This document shows positions 22,159 to 31,408 of a stretch of DNA of 47,285 bases, piece by piece. Both the position numbers and the translations under genes were made by a program. The stretch's first letter is position 1, and each line of letters opens with the position of its first letter. The notes below the pieces were generated by a model. It was not told where the DNA came from. It worked only from the letters and a program-made list of their open reading frames with translations, and did not search any database. The DNA comes from Actinomycetes bacterium (GTDB lineage Bacteria > Actinomycetota > Acidimicrobiia > Acidimicrobiales > JAMCQF01), in NCBI GenBank assembly GCA_021851885.1, contig JAJZBS010000012.1:1-47285 (forward strand), in the 5' to 3' direction.

Positions 22159-24770
22159 CAGGTGGATGGCCTGGCAGCCGCGATGGCGGTGACCTGGACG
22201 GTGCGGTGCGGCGCCGACGCGGTGGATGGCATCAACTGCGCCTGTTTGGTTTGGACTCCGGCGCCGGTGGAGAGGCCGCCGGATTGGGGGCCGATGTTGA
22301 ACCAGCCGGTGTCGGTCGCGGAGAACGGGCTGGAGATGAACAGGGTGGCGGAGCTGGTGAGCAGGGCTTCGAGGGCGTCGTAGGTGGAGGCGTTGAAGAT
22401 CTCGAAGGTGGCGGAGAAGTCCTGGTTGAGCGGGACGTCGGTGACGAAGTTCATGACTTTCTGACCCATCACCTGATGGGCGGCGGCGGGGAGGGTGTTG
22501 ACCGGCTGCCAGTTGGTGACCTGCGCGGAGACGGCGCTGGATGGGTTGGTCGGGTCCAGTTCCCACCAACCGGAGGTGGTCACCGCCTGCTGCGCAGACG
22601 GGGCGCTGGGGGGGCTGGTGAGCGTCGTGGCCGAGTTGACGACCACCTGTGTCGTGGCCTGGTAGGTGTAGTCGTGTCCGGGCACCAGCTCGTAGTCGTT
22701 GAGGACCGCCTGCTGGGATGGTGTCGGCAACGTCGCCGGGTTGGCCTGCGACGCGCCGCGCACATAGAACGGGGTGCCGCCCAAACCGGTGCCCGTCTGG
22801 TCGGTGCGGGTGACTATGGCTTGGCCGACACCGGCGAAACCGCCGGCGGTCCATTCGGTCACCGTCCCGGGGAAGATGCCGGCGCAATCGATGTAGTGGA
22901 CCTCGCCTGACGCGGCCACAGCCGTGGGCATCATCACCCGGAGCGCCACTTGGTCGACACCGCTCGCCGGCACTTCCCCGGAGACGCTCACCGTCGTCCA
23001 GCCGCCAACTGTGTCGGTGACAGCGACACCGGAAGACACGGAACCGGTGAAAGCGCCATTTTGCCAGTACTCCAAGACCGCCTCGAACTGCTCAGCAGTA
23101 GCAGCGGCCCGGACAGAGGCCATGCCGAGGAGTGAAGCGCCCCCTAGGACTGGGTACGGACCGGTACGGGCGTACAGCTGAGCGGAGGCGACATCAGCCG
23201 TCAACGCGAGGCTGTAGGAACCGTCGAGTGCCTCGGCCGACGATTGAGAGAGCGAGGTCTCCCCGCCCGGAACCCACGTCCCTACGCCGGTCTCGAAGCT
23301 GGCGTCGACGGCGGAGAGCAGGTTGTCGTGTCCTTGGACGGTCACCTGGATCATCGGGCAGCCGGTCGCCGGGTCCGTCGTCGGCGTCGCCGTGATGGTG
23401 GGTGTGGCCGGCGAGTCGAAGGTGACGGTGCACGCCGAGGAGACGGTCGACGACCAGATCGTGCCGGTCTCGTACACCGCGGCGTAGGCGGTGTAACCGG
23501 TGTGGTTCAGCAGGCTCGCCCCGGAGGCCATCGCCACCGAGCCGGGGTTGCCGGTCCAGGTCACATCGGAGATGGCGCCGGCGGGGATGACGCCTTCACC
23601 GATGTCGATCGAGAACCCGGAGGCTTGGGTTGCGGCGGTCGTGTAGATCAGCCACCGGCCGCCCTGGATGCTGTCGCCCGATGCCGGGGTCGCCGTGTAC
23701 CCCAACGCGGGGGCGGCGGAGACGACAGTGCCGGTCGGGTAGGAGACGGTGAGGGATGGCGCGGCCGCGGTGTTGAACGTGAACGTCGACGCGTACGGGC
23801 CTTGCAGGTTGGCGCCAGCCTCCTGGGACCGGGCGGACCAGACGTAGGTGTTGCCGTTCGCCAACGCCGTACCTGGGATCGCCCAGGACCACGAAGCGCC
23901 CGGCGCGACCAACGACGAGTTGAACACCTCGGTCGACTGGAGGGCATTGGTGGAGGCGTTGTAGAAGCTGAACGCCGCGGCGCCGGACAGCTCGATCTCG
24001 GCCGCGTAAGCGTTCTGGTTGTAAGTATCGGTGGCGCTGTAGGCCGCCTGGAACACCACGCCGCCGCTGGCATCCAGCGACGAAGCGTTCGCGGGGGCCT
24101 GGAGGATCGGTGCGTTCGGTGCGGTCGCCCCTTCCGCCAACTGCACCGACGCGTACTGCATGGTCGCTGACTGGAGCGTCGGGCTCAGGTAGGTGTAGGA
24201 GGGGGTGATCGAGGCGTCCTCGAAACCGCCTTCGACCGCCCCGGCGGCGTCCGCGCCGAAAACCTCGAACACGGTAAAGCCGGTCGGGGTGGCGTACGGT
24301 CCGGCAGCACTCACGTTGTTGTTGCCCGTGTAGCTGCTGAGCAGTACCGCCTGGTTGAGGGGGTATGAGTTGGAAACCGCCGACCAGTCGAAGTTGGAGA
24401 CCGTGCCTGGGGCGCCGGCCTGCCCGCTGCCCGACACCACCAGCAGGTCGTTCCCCGAATACTGCGCCACAACCAGCCCAGCTACAGCGGTGTAGTTCCA
24501 AGTCCAGGTGTACGAGGACGGTTCGCTGCTGCCGACCACATGGGTCCAGATCCCGATGTTGCCGTTCGCCGTGCTGGCGGTGTCCGTGACAGCCTGGGAG
24601 GTCCATCCACCTGGGGGGGTTGGTAGTTGCCCCTGCCCGCCGAGCCCTACCACCAAAGCGGCTACAAGGATATTGCCGGGCGTCAGAGACGACGGCGCCG
24701 TAACTGTCAGGCTGGTCACCGCCGACACAGGCGACGCCGCCACCGAGTAGGACACCCGGCTGATCGTCAC
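22158..24770 (-). CDS. Large minor tail protein with Ig/Fn3-like and jelly-roll modules
   Basis: 870 residues; GTG start in a GTGA overlap. Residues 1-210 form a beta-sandwich (TVTAPSSLTPGNILVAALVVG, WTHVVGSSEPSSYTWTW). Residues 210-480 contain Fn3-like units (APILQAPANASSLDA, TYVWSARSQEAGANLQGPY). Residues 480-640 resemble a carbohydrate-binding jelly roll (DASFETGVGTWVPGG...AEALDGSYSLALTA). The last 120 residues (QVMGQKVMNFVTDVPLNQDFSATFEIFNASTYDAL) match tail-tip proteins. Likely contacts the host surface. Confidence 0.82.
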   Translation of the reverse strand: MTISRVSYSVAASPVSAVTSLTVTAPSSLTPGNILVAALVVGLGGQGQLPTPPGGWTSQAVTDTASTANGNIGIWTHVVGSSEPSSYTWTWNYTAVAGLVVAQYSGNDLLVVSGSGQAGAPGTVSNFDWSAVSNSYPLNQAVLLSSYTGNNNVSAAGPYATPTGFTVFEVFGADAAGAVEGGFEDASITPSYTYLSPTLQSATMQYASVQLAEGATAPNAPILQAPANASSLDASGGVVFQAAYSATDTYNQNAYAAEIELSGAAAFSFYNASTNALQSTEVFNSSLVAPGASWSWAIPGTALANGNTYVWSARSQEAGANLQGPYASTFTFNTAAAPSLTVSYPTGTVVSAAPALGYTATPASGDSIQGGRWLIYTTAATQASGFSIDIGEGVIPAGAISDVTWTGNPGSVAMASGASLLNHTGYTAYAAVYETGTIWSSTVSSACTVTFDSPATPTITATPTTDPATGCPMIQVTVQGHDNLLSAVDASFETGVGTWVPGGETSLSQSSAEALDGSYSLALTADVASAQLYARTGPYPVLGGASLLGMASVRAAATAEQFEAVLEYWQNGAFTGSVSSGVAVTDTVGGWTTVSVSGEVPASGVDQVALRVMMPTAVAASGEVHYIDCAGIFPGTVTEWTAGGFAGVGQAIVTRTDQTGTGLGGTPFYVRGASQANPATLPTPSQQAVLNDYELVPGHDYTYQATTQVVVNSATTLTSPPSAPSAQQAVTTSGWWELDPTNPSSAVSAQVTNWQPVNTLPAAAHQVMGQKVMNFVTDVPLNQDFSATFEIFNASTYDALEALLTSSATLFISSPFSATDTGWFNIGPQSGGLSTGAGVQTKQAQLMPSTASAPHRTVQVTAIAAARPST

Positions 24771-25135
24771 GCTGCCACCCGCCTCGCCTGCTCGGCCTCG
24801 ACCAGCTTGCGGAACTCGCCCGACAGCCGCTTGCGCTTCACCAGCATCCCCAGCTGCGCCACGTCGAGCAGGGCCAGGTGCTCGGGGAGCGCGGAGGTGC
24901 CCCGCTGGCGTGCCTCGGCCAGCTCGATGTCACGCACCTTCGCCAACTCACGGCCCGCGGCATGACCCCAGTCCCGATGCGACACGCGAAACGACGCGCG
25001 CCCGACGCCGGCCAGTTCGCAGACGAACCAGCCGTGACAGCACGCCGAGCACAGCCACGGCGCCGTCTCCGGGCCGAGCGCCACCGGGACCAGCGGGCCG
25101 CCACACGCCAGGCAGGTGCGCAGGTAGCCGGTCAC
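24767..25135 (-). CDS. Zinc-ribbon protein between tape measure and minor tail genes
   Basis: 122 residues, GTGA overlaps on both sides. N-terminal CLACGGPLVPV and LCSACCHGWFVCEL hold four to five cysteines for a zinc ribbon; the rest is helical (ARQRGTSALPEHLALLDVAQLGMLVKRKRLSGEFRKLVEAEQAR). Small zinc-ribbon proteins at this place are seen in other actinophages. Could be a tail assembly factor. Confidence 0.72.
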   Translation of the reverse strand: MTGYLRTCLACGGPLVPVALGPETAPWLCSACCHGWFVCELAGVGRASFRVSHRDWGHAAGRELAKVRDIELAEARQRGTSALPEHLALLDVAQLGMLVKRKRLSGEFRKLVEAEQARRVAA

Positions 25136-28100
25136 CGGTACGCGTTCCCGGCCTTCAGCCGGGCCACCAGCTGCTGGTCGTGAGCGACCAGCACCTGCCG
25201 CAACGCCCGGCCGATGTCCGCCCCGTTCCCTGTAGGGGCGTTCACCTGGATGTGGTAGATCGGCGAAAAGCCCCCGCCGCCCAACCCGCCGGCACCGCCG
25301 ACACCGACACCCCCCGCCAACGAGCCGGGCAGCGGCGCCACACCGCCAGCGAGGGCGCCCATGCCGCCACGCAACGGCAGCACAAGCTCCGGGACGCCGC
25401 CCTCACCGACCATCGCCAACGTCGGGCGCGTCACGATCCCTCCCGCAGCCAGGCCGAGCACATGGAACACGGAGCCGACCGCCCCGAGCGCCCCGCCCCC
25501 GAGGTGACCGATCGCGCCGCCCAGCGAGCTGATCCCCCCGATGATGGTTTTCACCGCCCCGCCGATAGCGGAGAAGATCGGCTGCAACACAGACCACACC
25601 GTCTGCACAGCGCTCTGTATCCCTTGCCACACCGTCTTCCACACGGACAGCACCGCACGGATCGGGTCGACCAGCGTGACCGCGGCGACAGCCTTGACCG
25701 CCTGCCACACCGTCTTGATCGCCCCCCAGATCGTCTGCACAGTCGTCTCGAGAGCGCCCCACACCGTCTTCCACGCCGACGACAGGACGCTCCCCACCGT
25801 CCGCCACACCGAGGTGAGAGCGGCGAGGAATGTGTGCCACGCCGTCTTCAACACACCCCAGATCGCGACCACCACCGCCTTGATGGCCGCCCAGTCGGCC
25901 TTCCACGCCGAGGACAGAGCAGCCGCCACCGTCTTCCACGCAGAGGTGAGCGCCTTGGTCACCGCCCGCCACGCCGCCCCGAGCGCGTGCCACACACCAA
26001 GCGCCACCGCCTTGATCGTCCCCCACACCTGCTTCCAGTGGGTCGCCACGTAGATGACCGCGGCGATCAGGGCCATGACCCCGGCAACGATCCCGAGCGT
26101 GGCGGCGTTCTCGGCGATGAACGCCGCGGTCGCCGAAGCGGCCATGGCCACGTTCTCCGCGATGTAGCTCGCCGCCATCACCGCGTGGACCGCCACCCAC
26201 ACCGCAGCGCGGGCGATCATCCTGGCGACCTGCACCGCGTACTGCGCGACCATCCGGGCGCCCGACGCGACGAACGAGGCGACCCCGCTCGCGAACCGGG
26301 CCACCATCGACCCGAAACTCGAAGCGAACGACGCGATCTTCCCGGGAAGAGCGACCAGGGCCTTCCCGAACCCGGCGATCTGGCCCGGGATCGCCGCGAT
26401 CGACCGGCCGAACCCGGCGATCTTGCCGCCCATGCTCCCCAGGAACGGCACCAGCTTCCCTACCGCGCTGCGCACCACCAGGATCGCGGCCGCCCACCCG
26501 GCGAACGTTGCGACCATGTTCCCGGTCCCCGTCTTGCCGGTGCCGCCGAACACCCACCGCAGCGCCCTCCCCAACGGCTGTAACGCGTCCGCCATCAGAC
26601 GGGTGGTAACCGTCATGATCTGCATCATCGCCTTCACGAACGACAGGGCCACCGGCACCACCGCTTGCAGCACCCCGCCGAACCCTTTCACCATCTGCGC
26701 GTAATGGGCGGAGAAGAACCCGTGCAACGCGTTCTTGTTGCCCATAGCGGACAGGAACTTGGCGACCGAACCGAGCACACCGGTGAACACCTTGATGATC
26801 CCGGTCCCCACCCCGGCGGTCACCCGCCCCAGGTCCCACAGGACCCGGATGATCGACAGCACGAACCGTCCCCACGTCCGGAAGATCCCGATCAACTTGC
26901 CGATCGTCCCCGCCAGCGCCGCCGCGTGCCCCGGCTTGTTCAAGTTGGTGAGCAGCCGGGCGATCGCGTGGATGAACGGGCCGACATACTGCGCCGAGTC
27001 ACGCACCACCTTCGCGAACAGCTCGATCCCCTGCGTCAGAGCTTTCATCCCGGTCGGCAAGTTCTTCGTGAAAATGCTCTCCAGGTCCTTGAAGATCCCG
27101 AGCCCGCCGAACTTGGTGCCGGACTTCAACCAGCCGAACAGGCCGCCCGCGCCGGTCTTCGCGTTGAACGGCTGGTTGAGCGACTGGGAGATCAGCTTCA
27201 TGTTCTTCGCCGCGTACTGCCCGATGATCGGCAGGAACTTCTCTCCGACCTTCATCGCCTGGTTGAGGATCTGCGCCCCGCGCTTCTCCGCCAACCCAGT
27301 CGCCTGGTCGAACACCGTCTCGAACTGGCCGGCCGTGTTCGCCGCAGCCAGCACCGCGCCCCGGGCGATCGGGCTGAAAGACCCGAGCGTGGCGTTCAGG
27401 TTCGCCTGCGCTGTGCGCACGTTCTGCAACGCCGCCTGCGCCACCGCCGACGCCGCCCCATACCGCTTCGCGAGGTACTGATAGTTCTGCATCGCCGTGT
27501 TCAACTGGTTCTGGGCGGCCACCACCAACTTGATGTCGTTGGCCGCCTGCCCCATCCCCGCCATGTTCGTGCCCATCCCGACACCCATCACCCCCATCGA
27601 GCCAGCGCCGAGCAGCCCCCCCCCCAAGGCCGCCTCCATCCCGGACAGGGCGACGCCGATGCCCGCGGTGGCGATGTGCTCCAAGCCGAGCCCGAACAGC
27701 GACCCGAGGCTCCCCATCGCAGCGAACCCGGCCACCCCGCCGCCGGCCTTCCCGAACCCGAGGCCGCCCAAGAGCCCGCCCCCCCCACCGCCGCTCCCCG
27801 CTTTCGCTCCGAGCAGAGCACCAAGCCAGCCGGGCAGCCCAGCCTTACCACCAGCCGCAGCCTCGCCGCCCGCGGCGCCGCCCATGGTGGTCACCAATGA
27901 GTCGGTCTTCAACCCGGCCAGCTGCTCACGCAGCACAGCGATCGAAGCCTCCGCCGCCGCGATATTCGCATCAATCTTGATGTCGAACGGCGACAGCATG
28001 CGCAGCTCGGCCCGTATGCGGGCGATCTCCGCCACCAACGGCGCCGCGTCAGCACCCAACCTCGCGTCGTACACCTGCCGGGCGAAGTTCAACAACTCCG

Positions 28101-28284
28101 CCTTCGTCGCCGCCAGATCGGACAGGAACACCCGGTCGTCCAACCCCACCTGCGGGTTCGTGTCCTGCTTGCCGAACGCGGCGAGCAGAGCCATGTCCTT
28201 CTTCAGGGTGGCAGCGAACAGGGCGTCCTCGGCGATGATCTGGACAACCACCGGCGGCAGATAGCCGCTCGACGCCCCAGGCAT
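25132..28284 (-). CDS. Tape measure protein
   Basis: 1,050 residues, the longest gene, and the usual neighbour of tail chaperones. Three residues per 1.5 A rise of helix predicts a tail of roughly 155-160 nm. N-terminal helices, then Gly-rich patches, several hydrophobic segments (residues 660-760, e.g. ATLGIVAGVMALIAAVIYVA), then Trp-rich repeats of about 11-30 residues (WKTVWGALETTVQTIWGAIK and similar) and a Gly-rich end with LAMVGEGGVPELVLPLRGG, typical of siphovirus tape measures. No lytic domain is evident. ATG at 28284 overlaps the previous stop. Confidence 0.95.
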   Translation of the reverse strand: MPGASSGYLPPVVVQIIAEDALFAATLKKDMALLAAFGKQDTNPQVGLDDRVFLSDLAATKAELLNFARQVYDARLGADAAPLVAEIARIRAELRMLSPFDIKIDANIAAAEASIAVLREQLAGLKTDSLVTTMGGAAGGEAAAGGKAGLPGWLGALLGAKAGSGGGGGGLLGGLGFGKAGGGVAGFAAMGSLGSLFGLGLEHIATAGIGVALSGMEAALGGGLLGAGSMGVMGVGMGTNMAGMGQAANDIKLVVAAQNQLNTAMQNYQYLAKRYGAASAVAQAALQNVRTAQANLNATLGSFSPIARGAVLAAANTAGQFETVFDQATGLAEKRGAQILNQAMKVGEKFLPIIGQYAAKNMKLISQSLNQPFNAKTGAGGLFGWLKSGTKFGGLGIFKDLESIFTKNLPTGMKALTQGIELFAKVVRDSAQYVGPFIHAIARLLTNLNKPGHAAALAGTIGKLIGIFRTWGRFVLSIIRVLWDLGRVTAGVGTGIIKVFTGVLGSVAKFLSAMGNKNALHGFFSAHYAQMVKGFGGVLQAVVPVALSFVKAMMQIMTVTTRLMADALQPLGRALRWVFGGTGKTGTGNMVATFAGWAAAILVVRSAVGKLVPFLGSMGGKIAGFGRSIAAIPGQIAGFGKALVALPGKIASFASSFGSMVARFASGVASFVASGARMVAQYAVQVARMIARAAVWVAVHAVMAASYIAENVAMAASATAAFIAENAATLGIVAGVMALIAAVIYVATHWKQVWGTIKAVALGVWHALGAAWRAVTKALTSAWKTVAAALSSAWKADWAAIKAVVVAIWGVLKTAWHTFLAALTSVWRTVGSVLSSAWKTVWGALETTVQTIWGAIKTVWQAVKAVAAVTLVDPIRAVLSVWKTVWQGIQSAVQTVWSVLQPIFSAIGGAVKTIIGGISSLGGAIGHLGGGALGAVGSVFHVLGLAAGGIVTRPTLAMVGEGGVPELVLPLRGGMGALAGGVAPLPGSLAGGVGVGGAGGLGGGGFSPIYHIQVNAPTGNGADIGRALRQVLVAHDQQLVARLKAGNAYR

Positions 28285-28721
28285 CAGGCCGCCCCCGCCA
28301 CGGCGGCCACCTTCGCGGCCGCCATCACGTAGATCGCGTCACGCGTCTGCGCCAACCCGGGCTTCATGTACGGCTCCGGGTGCTGGTACACGTGCGACGC
28401 CAAGTGGCCCACCCCCGCAGCGTCGACCCAGTGGAGCGCCTTCGCCCGCACCGGGAAGATCGGGCCGCCAAGCTCGCGTTGCCGGCCGTAGATCACCGTC
28501 GGCCCGACCTTCGCCTCCCAGCCGAGCACAGACGGCAGCGGCCCTTTCACGTTGATCGACCGCCGCAGTTGGCCAGCGCCGGGCCGGTCCCCGACCGGGG
28601 CGAGCCCCATCGCCGCCGCCTGCACCATGTGCGCCCCCTCAACGACGATCTCCCGGCACGCCGTGCCCATCCCGCCGACCAGCGCGGCGAGCCCGGCGAC
28701 CGTCGCCGCGACCTCAGCCAT
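28284..28721 (-). CDS. HK97 gp10-like minor protein
   Basis: 145 residues from ATG 28721. The family signature is GPTVIYGRQRELGGPIFPVRAKAL, followed by a helix near the C-terminus (YMKPGLAQTRDAIYVMAAAKVAA). Proteins of this type usually sit at the neck as tail-completion proteins, but here the gene lies between the tail chaperone and the tape measure, an unusual order. Confidence 0.75.
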   Translation of the reverse strand: MAEVAATVAGLAALVGGMGTACREIVVEGAHMVQAAAMGLAPVGDRPGAGQLRRSINVKGPLPSVLGWEAKVGPTVIYGRQRELGGPIFPVRAKALHWVDAAGVGHLASHVYQHPEPYMKPGLAQTRDAIYVMAAAKVAAVAGAA

Positions 28722-28947
28722 GCTGACGCTTCGCGTCGTCTTGCGCCCGTTTCATCGCAGCCTCTTCCATCTCGGCCTCCATGCGCGCGAACGCCAACGC
28801 CCAATCCACGACCTCGCACGGCTCGTCCAAGAACTCCTCGTGCGTCAACCCCGGGTACACCTTGCGGTACTGATGCTCACGCCACAGCTCCCGGGTGGCG
28901 AAGTCGACCGGTTTGCGGGAACGGCCCTCCAGCGCCCAGCGGAGCAC
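28714..28947 (-). CDS. Tail assembly chaperone, frameshifted 3' part
   Basis: 77 codons in the -1 frame relative to the preceding gene: LRWALEGRSRKPVDFATRELWREHQYRKVYPGLTHEEFLDEP. The GTG at 28947 is a weak start with no ribosome site, and the frame is open upstream (DPYRRLKVLRWALEG) to a stop at about 28976. A -1 slip on the CCCCT at 28966-28962 would join it to the first chaperone, as in most siphoviruses. Helical and acidic at the end, as usual. Confidence 0.8.
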   Translation of the reverse strand: MLRWALEGRSRKPVDFATRELWREHQYRKVYPGLTHEEFLDEPCEVVDWALAFARMEAEMEEAAMKRAQDDAKRQHG

Positions 28948-28949
28948 CT

Positions 28950-29381
28950 TCAGGCGACGGTAGGGGTCTCGGCGTCACCGCCGGTCGGCTCGAAGTCGGT
29001 TTCCGCTACCGAGTCCGTGGCTTGCAACTTGCGGGCCTGCTCCACCAGCGCGTCGTACACCTCGGCGTCCAGGTCCAACAGGTCATCCGGGCTGCCCGGC
29101 AGGGGAGCATCCAACGTCCACGACTCGAGGAACGACAGGATGGTGGCGTCCATCAGGCCCATGACCGCGTCGGCCTCCTCCGCGGTGAGCGACAGGGCGC
29201 CCAGCTGCTCTGCGAGCTTGGTGTCGTCGGGGGGGCCGCTTTCAGCGGCTTGCGGCAGTTTCGCTATCGCCCCGGACGCGACGAACGCCGCCCGTTTGAT
29301 CGGGCGGCGCTGACGTTCCGTCGTCAGCTTGTCCCGGAACGTGGCTGTGCCCCCGGGGATGTCGACGGTGATTGAACCCAC
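28950..29381 (-). CDS. Tail assembly chaperone, 5' part
   Basis: 143 residues in the zero frame. Helical, acidic and placed between tail tube and tape measure: TFRDKLTTERQRRPIKRAAFVASG, LSLTAEEADAVMGLMDATI and LLDLDAEVYDALVEQARKLQA. It guides tail-tube polymerisation around the tape measure. Ends GGDAETPTVA; the shifted product would instead read GGDAETPYRRLKVLRW. Confidence 0.87.
   Translation of the reverse strand: MGSITVDIPGGTATFRDKLTTERQRRPIKRAAFVASGAIAKLPQAAESGPPDDTKLAEQLGALSLTAEEADAVMGLMDATILSFLESWTLDAPLPGSPDDLLDLDAEVYDALVEQARKLQATDSVAETDFEPTGGDAETPTVA
28962..28966 (-). promoter_or_regulatory. Likely -1 frameshift site of the tail chaperone
   Basis: In the zero frame the codons are GAG ACC CCT ACC. 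A proline tRNA on CCT can re-pair with CCC one base back; the next codon is then TAC, giving DPYRRL or TPYRRL. The -1 frame is open only from about 28975 to the next gene's end, so any slip must fall in this 20-base window. Confidence 0.6.
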
Positions 29382-29426
29382 GGAAATGGCTCCTTCTCAG
29401 GGTATGTAGTGGGACGCCACGAACGG

Positions 29427-30623
29427 TCAGTAAGCGGCGCCGGCCGAGTTGGCGACCGTCGCCCGCAGGGGCGACACCCCGCCCGCGGTCGCGTCGCCGG
29501 CGGAGGGAAGCAGCTGGAAGTCGACCATGACCTCCACCCACTCTTTCGAGCGGTCCAGGTCGCCGGTCTTGTACATCATCACCGACGAGTGCAGATTCAA
29601 CGCCGCGCCATCGGCGATATCGAAAGTGGTGATGTCCAGGGACTGCTTGGTGCCGGCGAGGAAGTCGGCGAGGAACGGGCTGTTGGCCTGCTCCACGAAC
29701 GTGAACTTGCCGGTCGCCTCGATCGGCCCGGCGAAGTAGGTGTAGTACTCCTGGTTGCCGGTGAGGGCCGGGATCGGCTTCACGCCGCGCTTCAGGTCCA
29801 GTTCCCAGTCCTCGACCTGGGTGAGCTGGGTGCCGCCGATCAGGATGGCGCTCGTCCAGCCGGGCACCGCCGGCACGCTGGAATACGACGGCGATGGCGC
29901 GGTCGGCGTGGTCGCCGGGTTGGCGAACCAGGTGCAGGTGTAGTCCACCAACCCCGAGTTGTTACCCTTGATCGTCAGCTCGTCGATCTGGCCGCCGGAC
30001 AGCTGCCGCCAGACGTCGCCATCGAAGTCCGAGATGGTGTAGGTGGGCGGCTGGTCCCCGGCGGCGGCGTTGTTCAGCAGCGAGAACACATGCTTGTTCA
30101 GCGGAGTGACAGCCGCCCCGGAGGGTTGCGGGTAGATGAGCGCGGTCTGCAACGTCACCGTGTACGGGCCGGAGCCGGTCACGGCTGTGGTGTAGTGCGT
30201 TTCGACGGTGCCGCCGGAGCCGAGCGTGATCCAACTGTTCGCCGCTACCGAGGCGGTGGCCGAGATCGTCGACGACCCCGCGGCCGCGGCCGCGGCCAGC
30301 GTGGTAGCGCTCCCAGCGGCGGAGAACGTGTCGGGGGAGCCAAGCTCGGCTTGGAGGAACAGGGGGAAGGTGTCGAGGTAGGGGTAGGCGTCCCAGCCGT
30401 GGCTGTCGTAGCGCTGCCCGGGGACCAGGTTGTACACGGCCACCATCGACCCTTGGATGGTGTCGTCGGGGATCATGGTCAGGTCCGGCTTGTACTTCGG
30501 ACCTTTCACGGGCACCCACGCTGTGGGGGCTTCGGCCACGCCTCGGGTCGTTTCCTTCGCCAAACCGATCGTGGTCTGCGGGACCGCGAACGCGGTGCCG
30601 GCGCCGTAGATGGGAGCGGCCAT
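29427..30623 (-). CDS. Major tail tube protein
   Basis: 398 residues. The tail-tube pattern includes TTIGLAKETTRGVAEAPTAWVPV near the start, DDTIQGSMVAVYNLVPGQRYDSHGWDAYPY, then DFDGDVWRQLSGGQIDELTIKGNNSGLVDYTCTWFANPA and TKQSLDITTFD near the end. Residues 100-175 are an Ala-rich insertion (AAAAAAGSSTISATASVAANSWITLG) also seen in the connector and a minor tail protein, perhaps a surface decoration. ATG at 30623 with a good site nearby. Confidence 0.87.
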   Translation of the reverse strand: MAAPIYGAGTAFAVPQTTIGLAKETTRGVAEAPTAWVPVKGPKYKPDLTMIPDDTIQGSMVAVYNLVPGQRYDSHGWDAYPYLDTFPLFLQAELGSPDTFSAAGSATTLAAAAAAGSSTISATASVAANSWITLGSGGTVETHYTTAVTGSGPYTVTLQTALIYPQPSGAAVTPLNKHVFSLLNNAAAGDQPPTYTISDFDGDVWRQLSGGQIDELTIKGNNSGLVDYTCTWFANPATTPTAPSPSYSSVPAVPGWTSAILIGGTQLTQVEDWELDLKRGVKPIPALTGNQEYYTYFAGPIEATGKFTFVEQANSPFLADFLAGTKQSLDITTFDIADGAALNLHSSVMMYKTGDLDRSKEWVEVMVDFQLLPSAGDATAGGVSPLRATVANSAGAAY

Positions 30624-30626
30624 CGT

Positions 30627-30866
30627 CTACTCCTTGGGGTCGGCGGCCGACACGGCCGGATCGGCGGGCTTGGCTGCGGGCTGCTCAGGCGCCTTGGCGG
30701 CCTGCGGCGTGGGGACCGGCGCCGGTCGCAGCCAGTGGTCCTCAAAGTCGTCAGGGACCTCGACCTCGGCGGTCTCGCCGGGCGCGAGGCTCAGCGTCGT
30801 GCCATCCGTCGCTCTCAGGGATGGCCAGACACGCGAGGCGACGTCGGCGTTGCGGAACAGCCCCAT
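30627..30866 (-). CDS. Small tail/head-tail protein
   Basis: 79 residues from ATG 30866, chosen over an upstream in-frame ATG because AAGGAGAT precedes it. MGLFRNADVASRVWPSLRATDGTTLSLAPGETAEVEVP is a compact beta unit, followed by a Pro/Ala/Lys-rich tail. Small proteins of this kind sit before the tail tube gene in actinophages. Role unknown. Confidence 0.72.
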   Translation of the reverse strand: MGLFRNADVASRVWPSLRATDGTTLSLAPGETAEVEVPDDFEDHWLRPAPVPTPQAAKAPEQPAAKPADPAVSAADPKE

Positions 30867-30880
30867 GCGGATCTCCTTTG

Positions 30881-31408
30881 TCAGACGCCGACGCCGCTCA
30901 CCCATTCCCACGCCTCGAAGCGCAGGAGCCCGGCGATCAGCACCGTCATGCCGTCCTCGGATTGGAACGGTGTCGATTGCTCGTGAGTAACCCCGGCGGT
31001 GAACTCACCCACGGACCAGATGCCCTCCGGCGTCGGGTTGGCCCGGATGGCCACAGTGAGAGCGTCGACGATCGAGTCGTAGTCCTGCTGGGCCTCGATG
31101 CCTTGGGGCGCTGCGTTCCCGCCGCTCGACGCGAAGAACAGCTCCAGCGCCACGTCGTGCACGTTGGTGTCGTCTACGGCCCCACGTCCGACATCGGCGC
31201 GCCGCACTCGGCGGTCCGAAGGCAGGTTCACCACCGCTATGCAGGCGGACCCCGAAGGGGACTCGGCGATCGCCTGGCCGCTCATCGTCTGGGTGTAGGA
31301 GTCCTCGTCTGTTATCACCGGCCTCGCCGGCCACACGGTGCCGAGGTAGGGGATCTGGGCACCCTGGAGGCAGCTTTGGATGGCGGAGCGGACCGCTGCC
31401 CGTCCCAT
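30881..31408 (-). CDS. Tail terminator candidate
   Basis: 175 residues: GRAAVRSAIQSCLQGAQIPYLGTVWPARPVIT at the start and DYDSIVDALTVAIRANPTPEGIW near residue 115, then GMTVLIAGLLRFEAWEWV at the end. The helix-beta order and the place directly before the tail tube fit the lambda gpU/HK97 gp10-like terminator that caps the tail. Starts right after the connector stop. Confidence 0.7.
   Translation of the reverse strand: MGRAAVRSAIQSCLQGAQIPYLGTVWPARPVITDEDSYTQTMSGQAIAESPSGSACIAVVNLPSDRRVRRADVGRGAVDDTNVHDVALELFFASSGGNAAPQGIEAQQDYDSIVDALTVAIRANPTPEGIWSVGEFTAGVTHEQSTPFQSEDGMTVLIAGLLRFEAWEWVSGVGV

Noticed and set aside
24910-28264. Long plus-strand ORFs opposite the tape measure gene
   Set aside because: Arg/Pro/His-rich composition typical of antisense frames of GC-rich DNA, no domain, no start signals.
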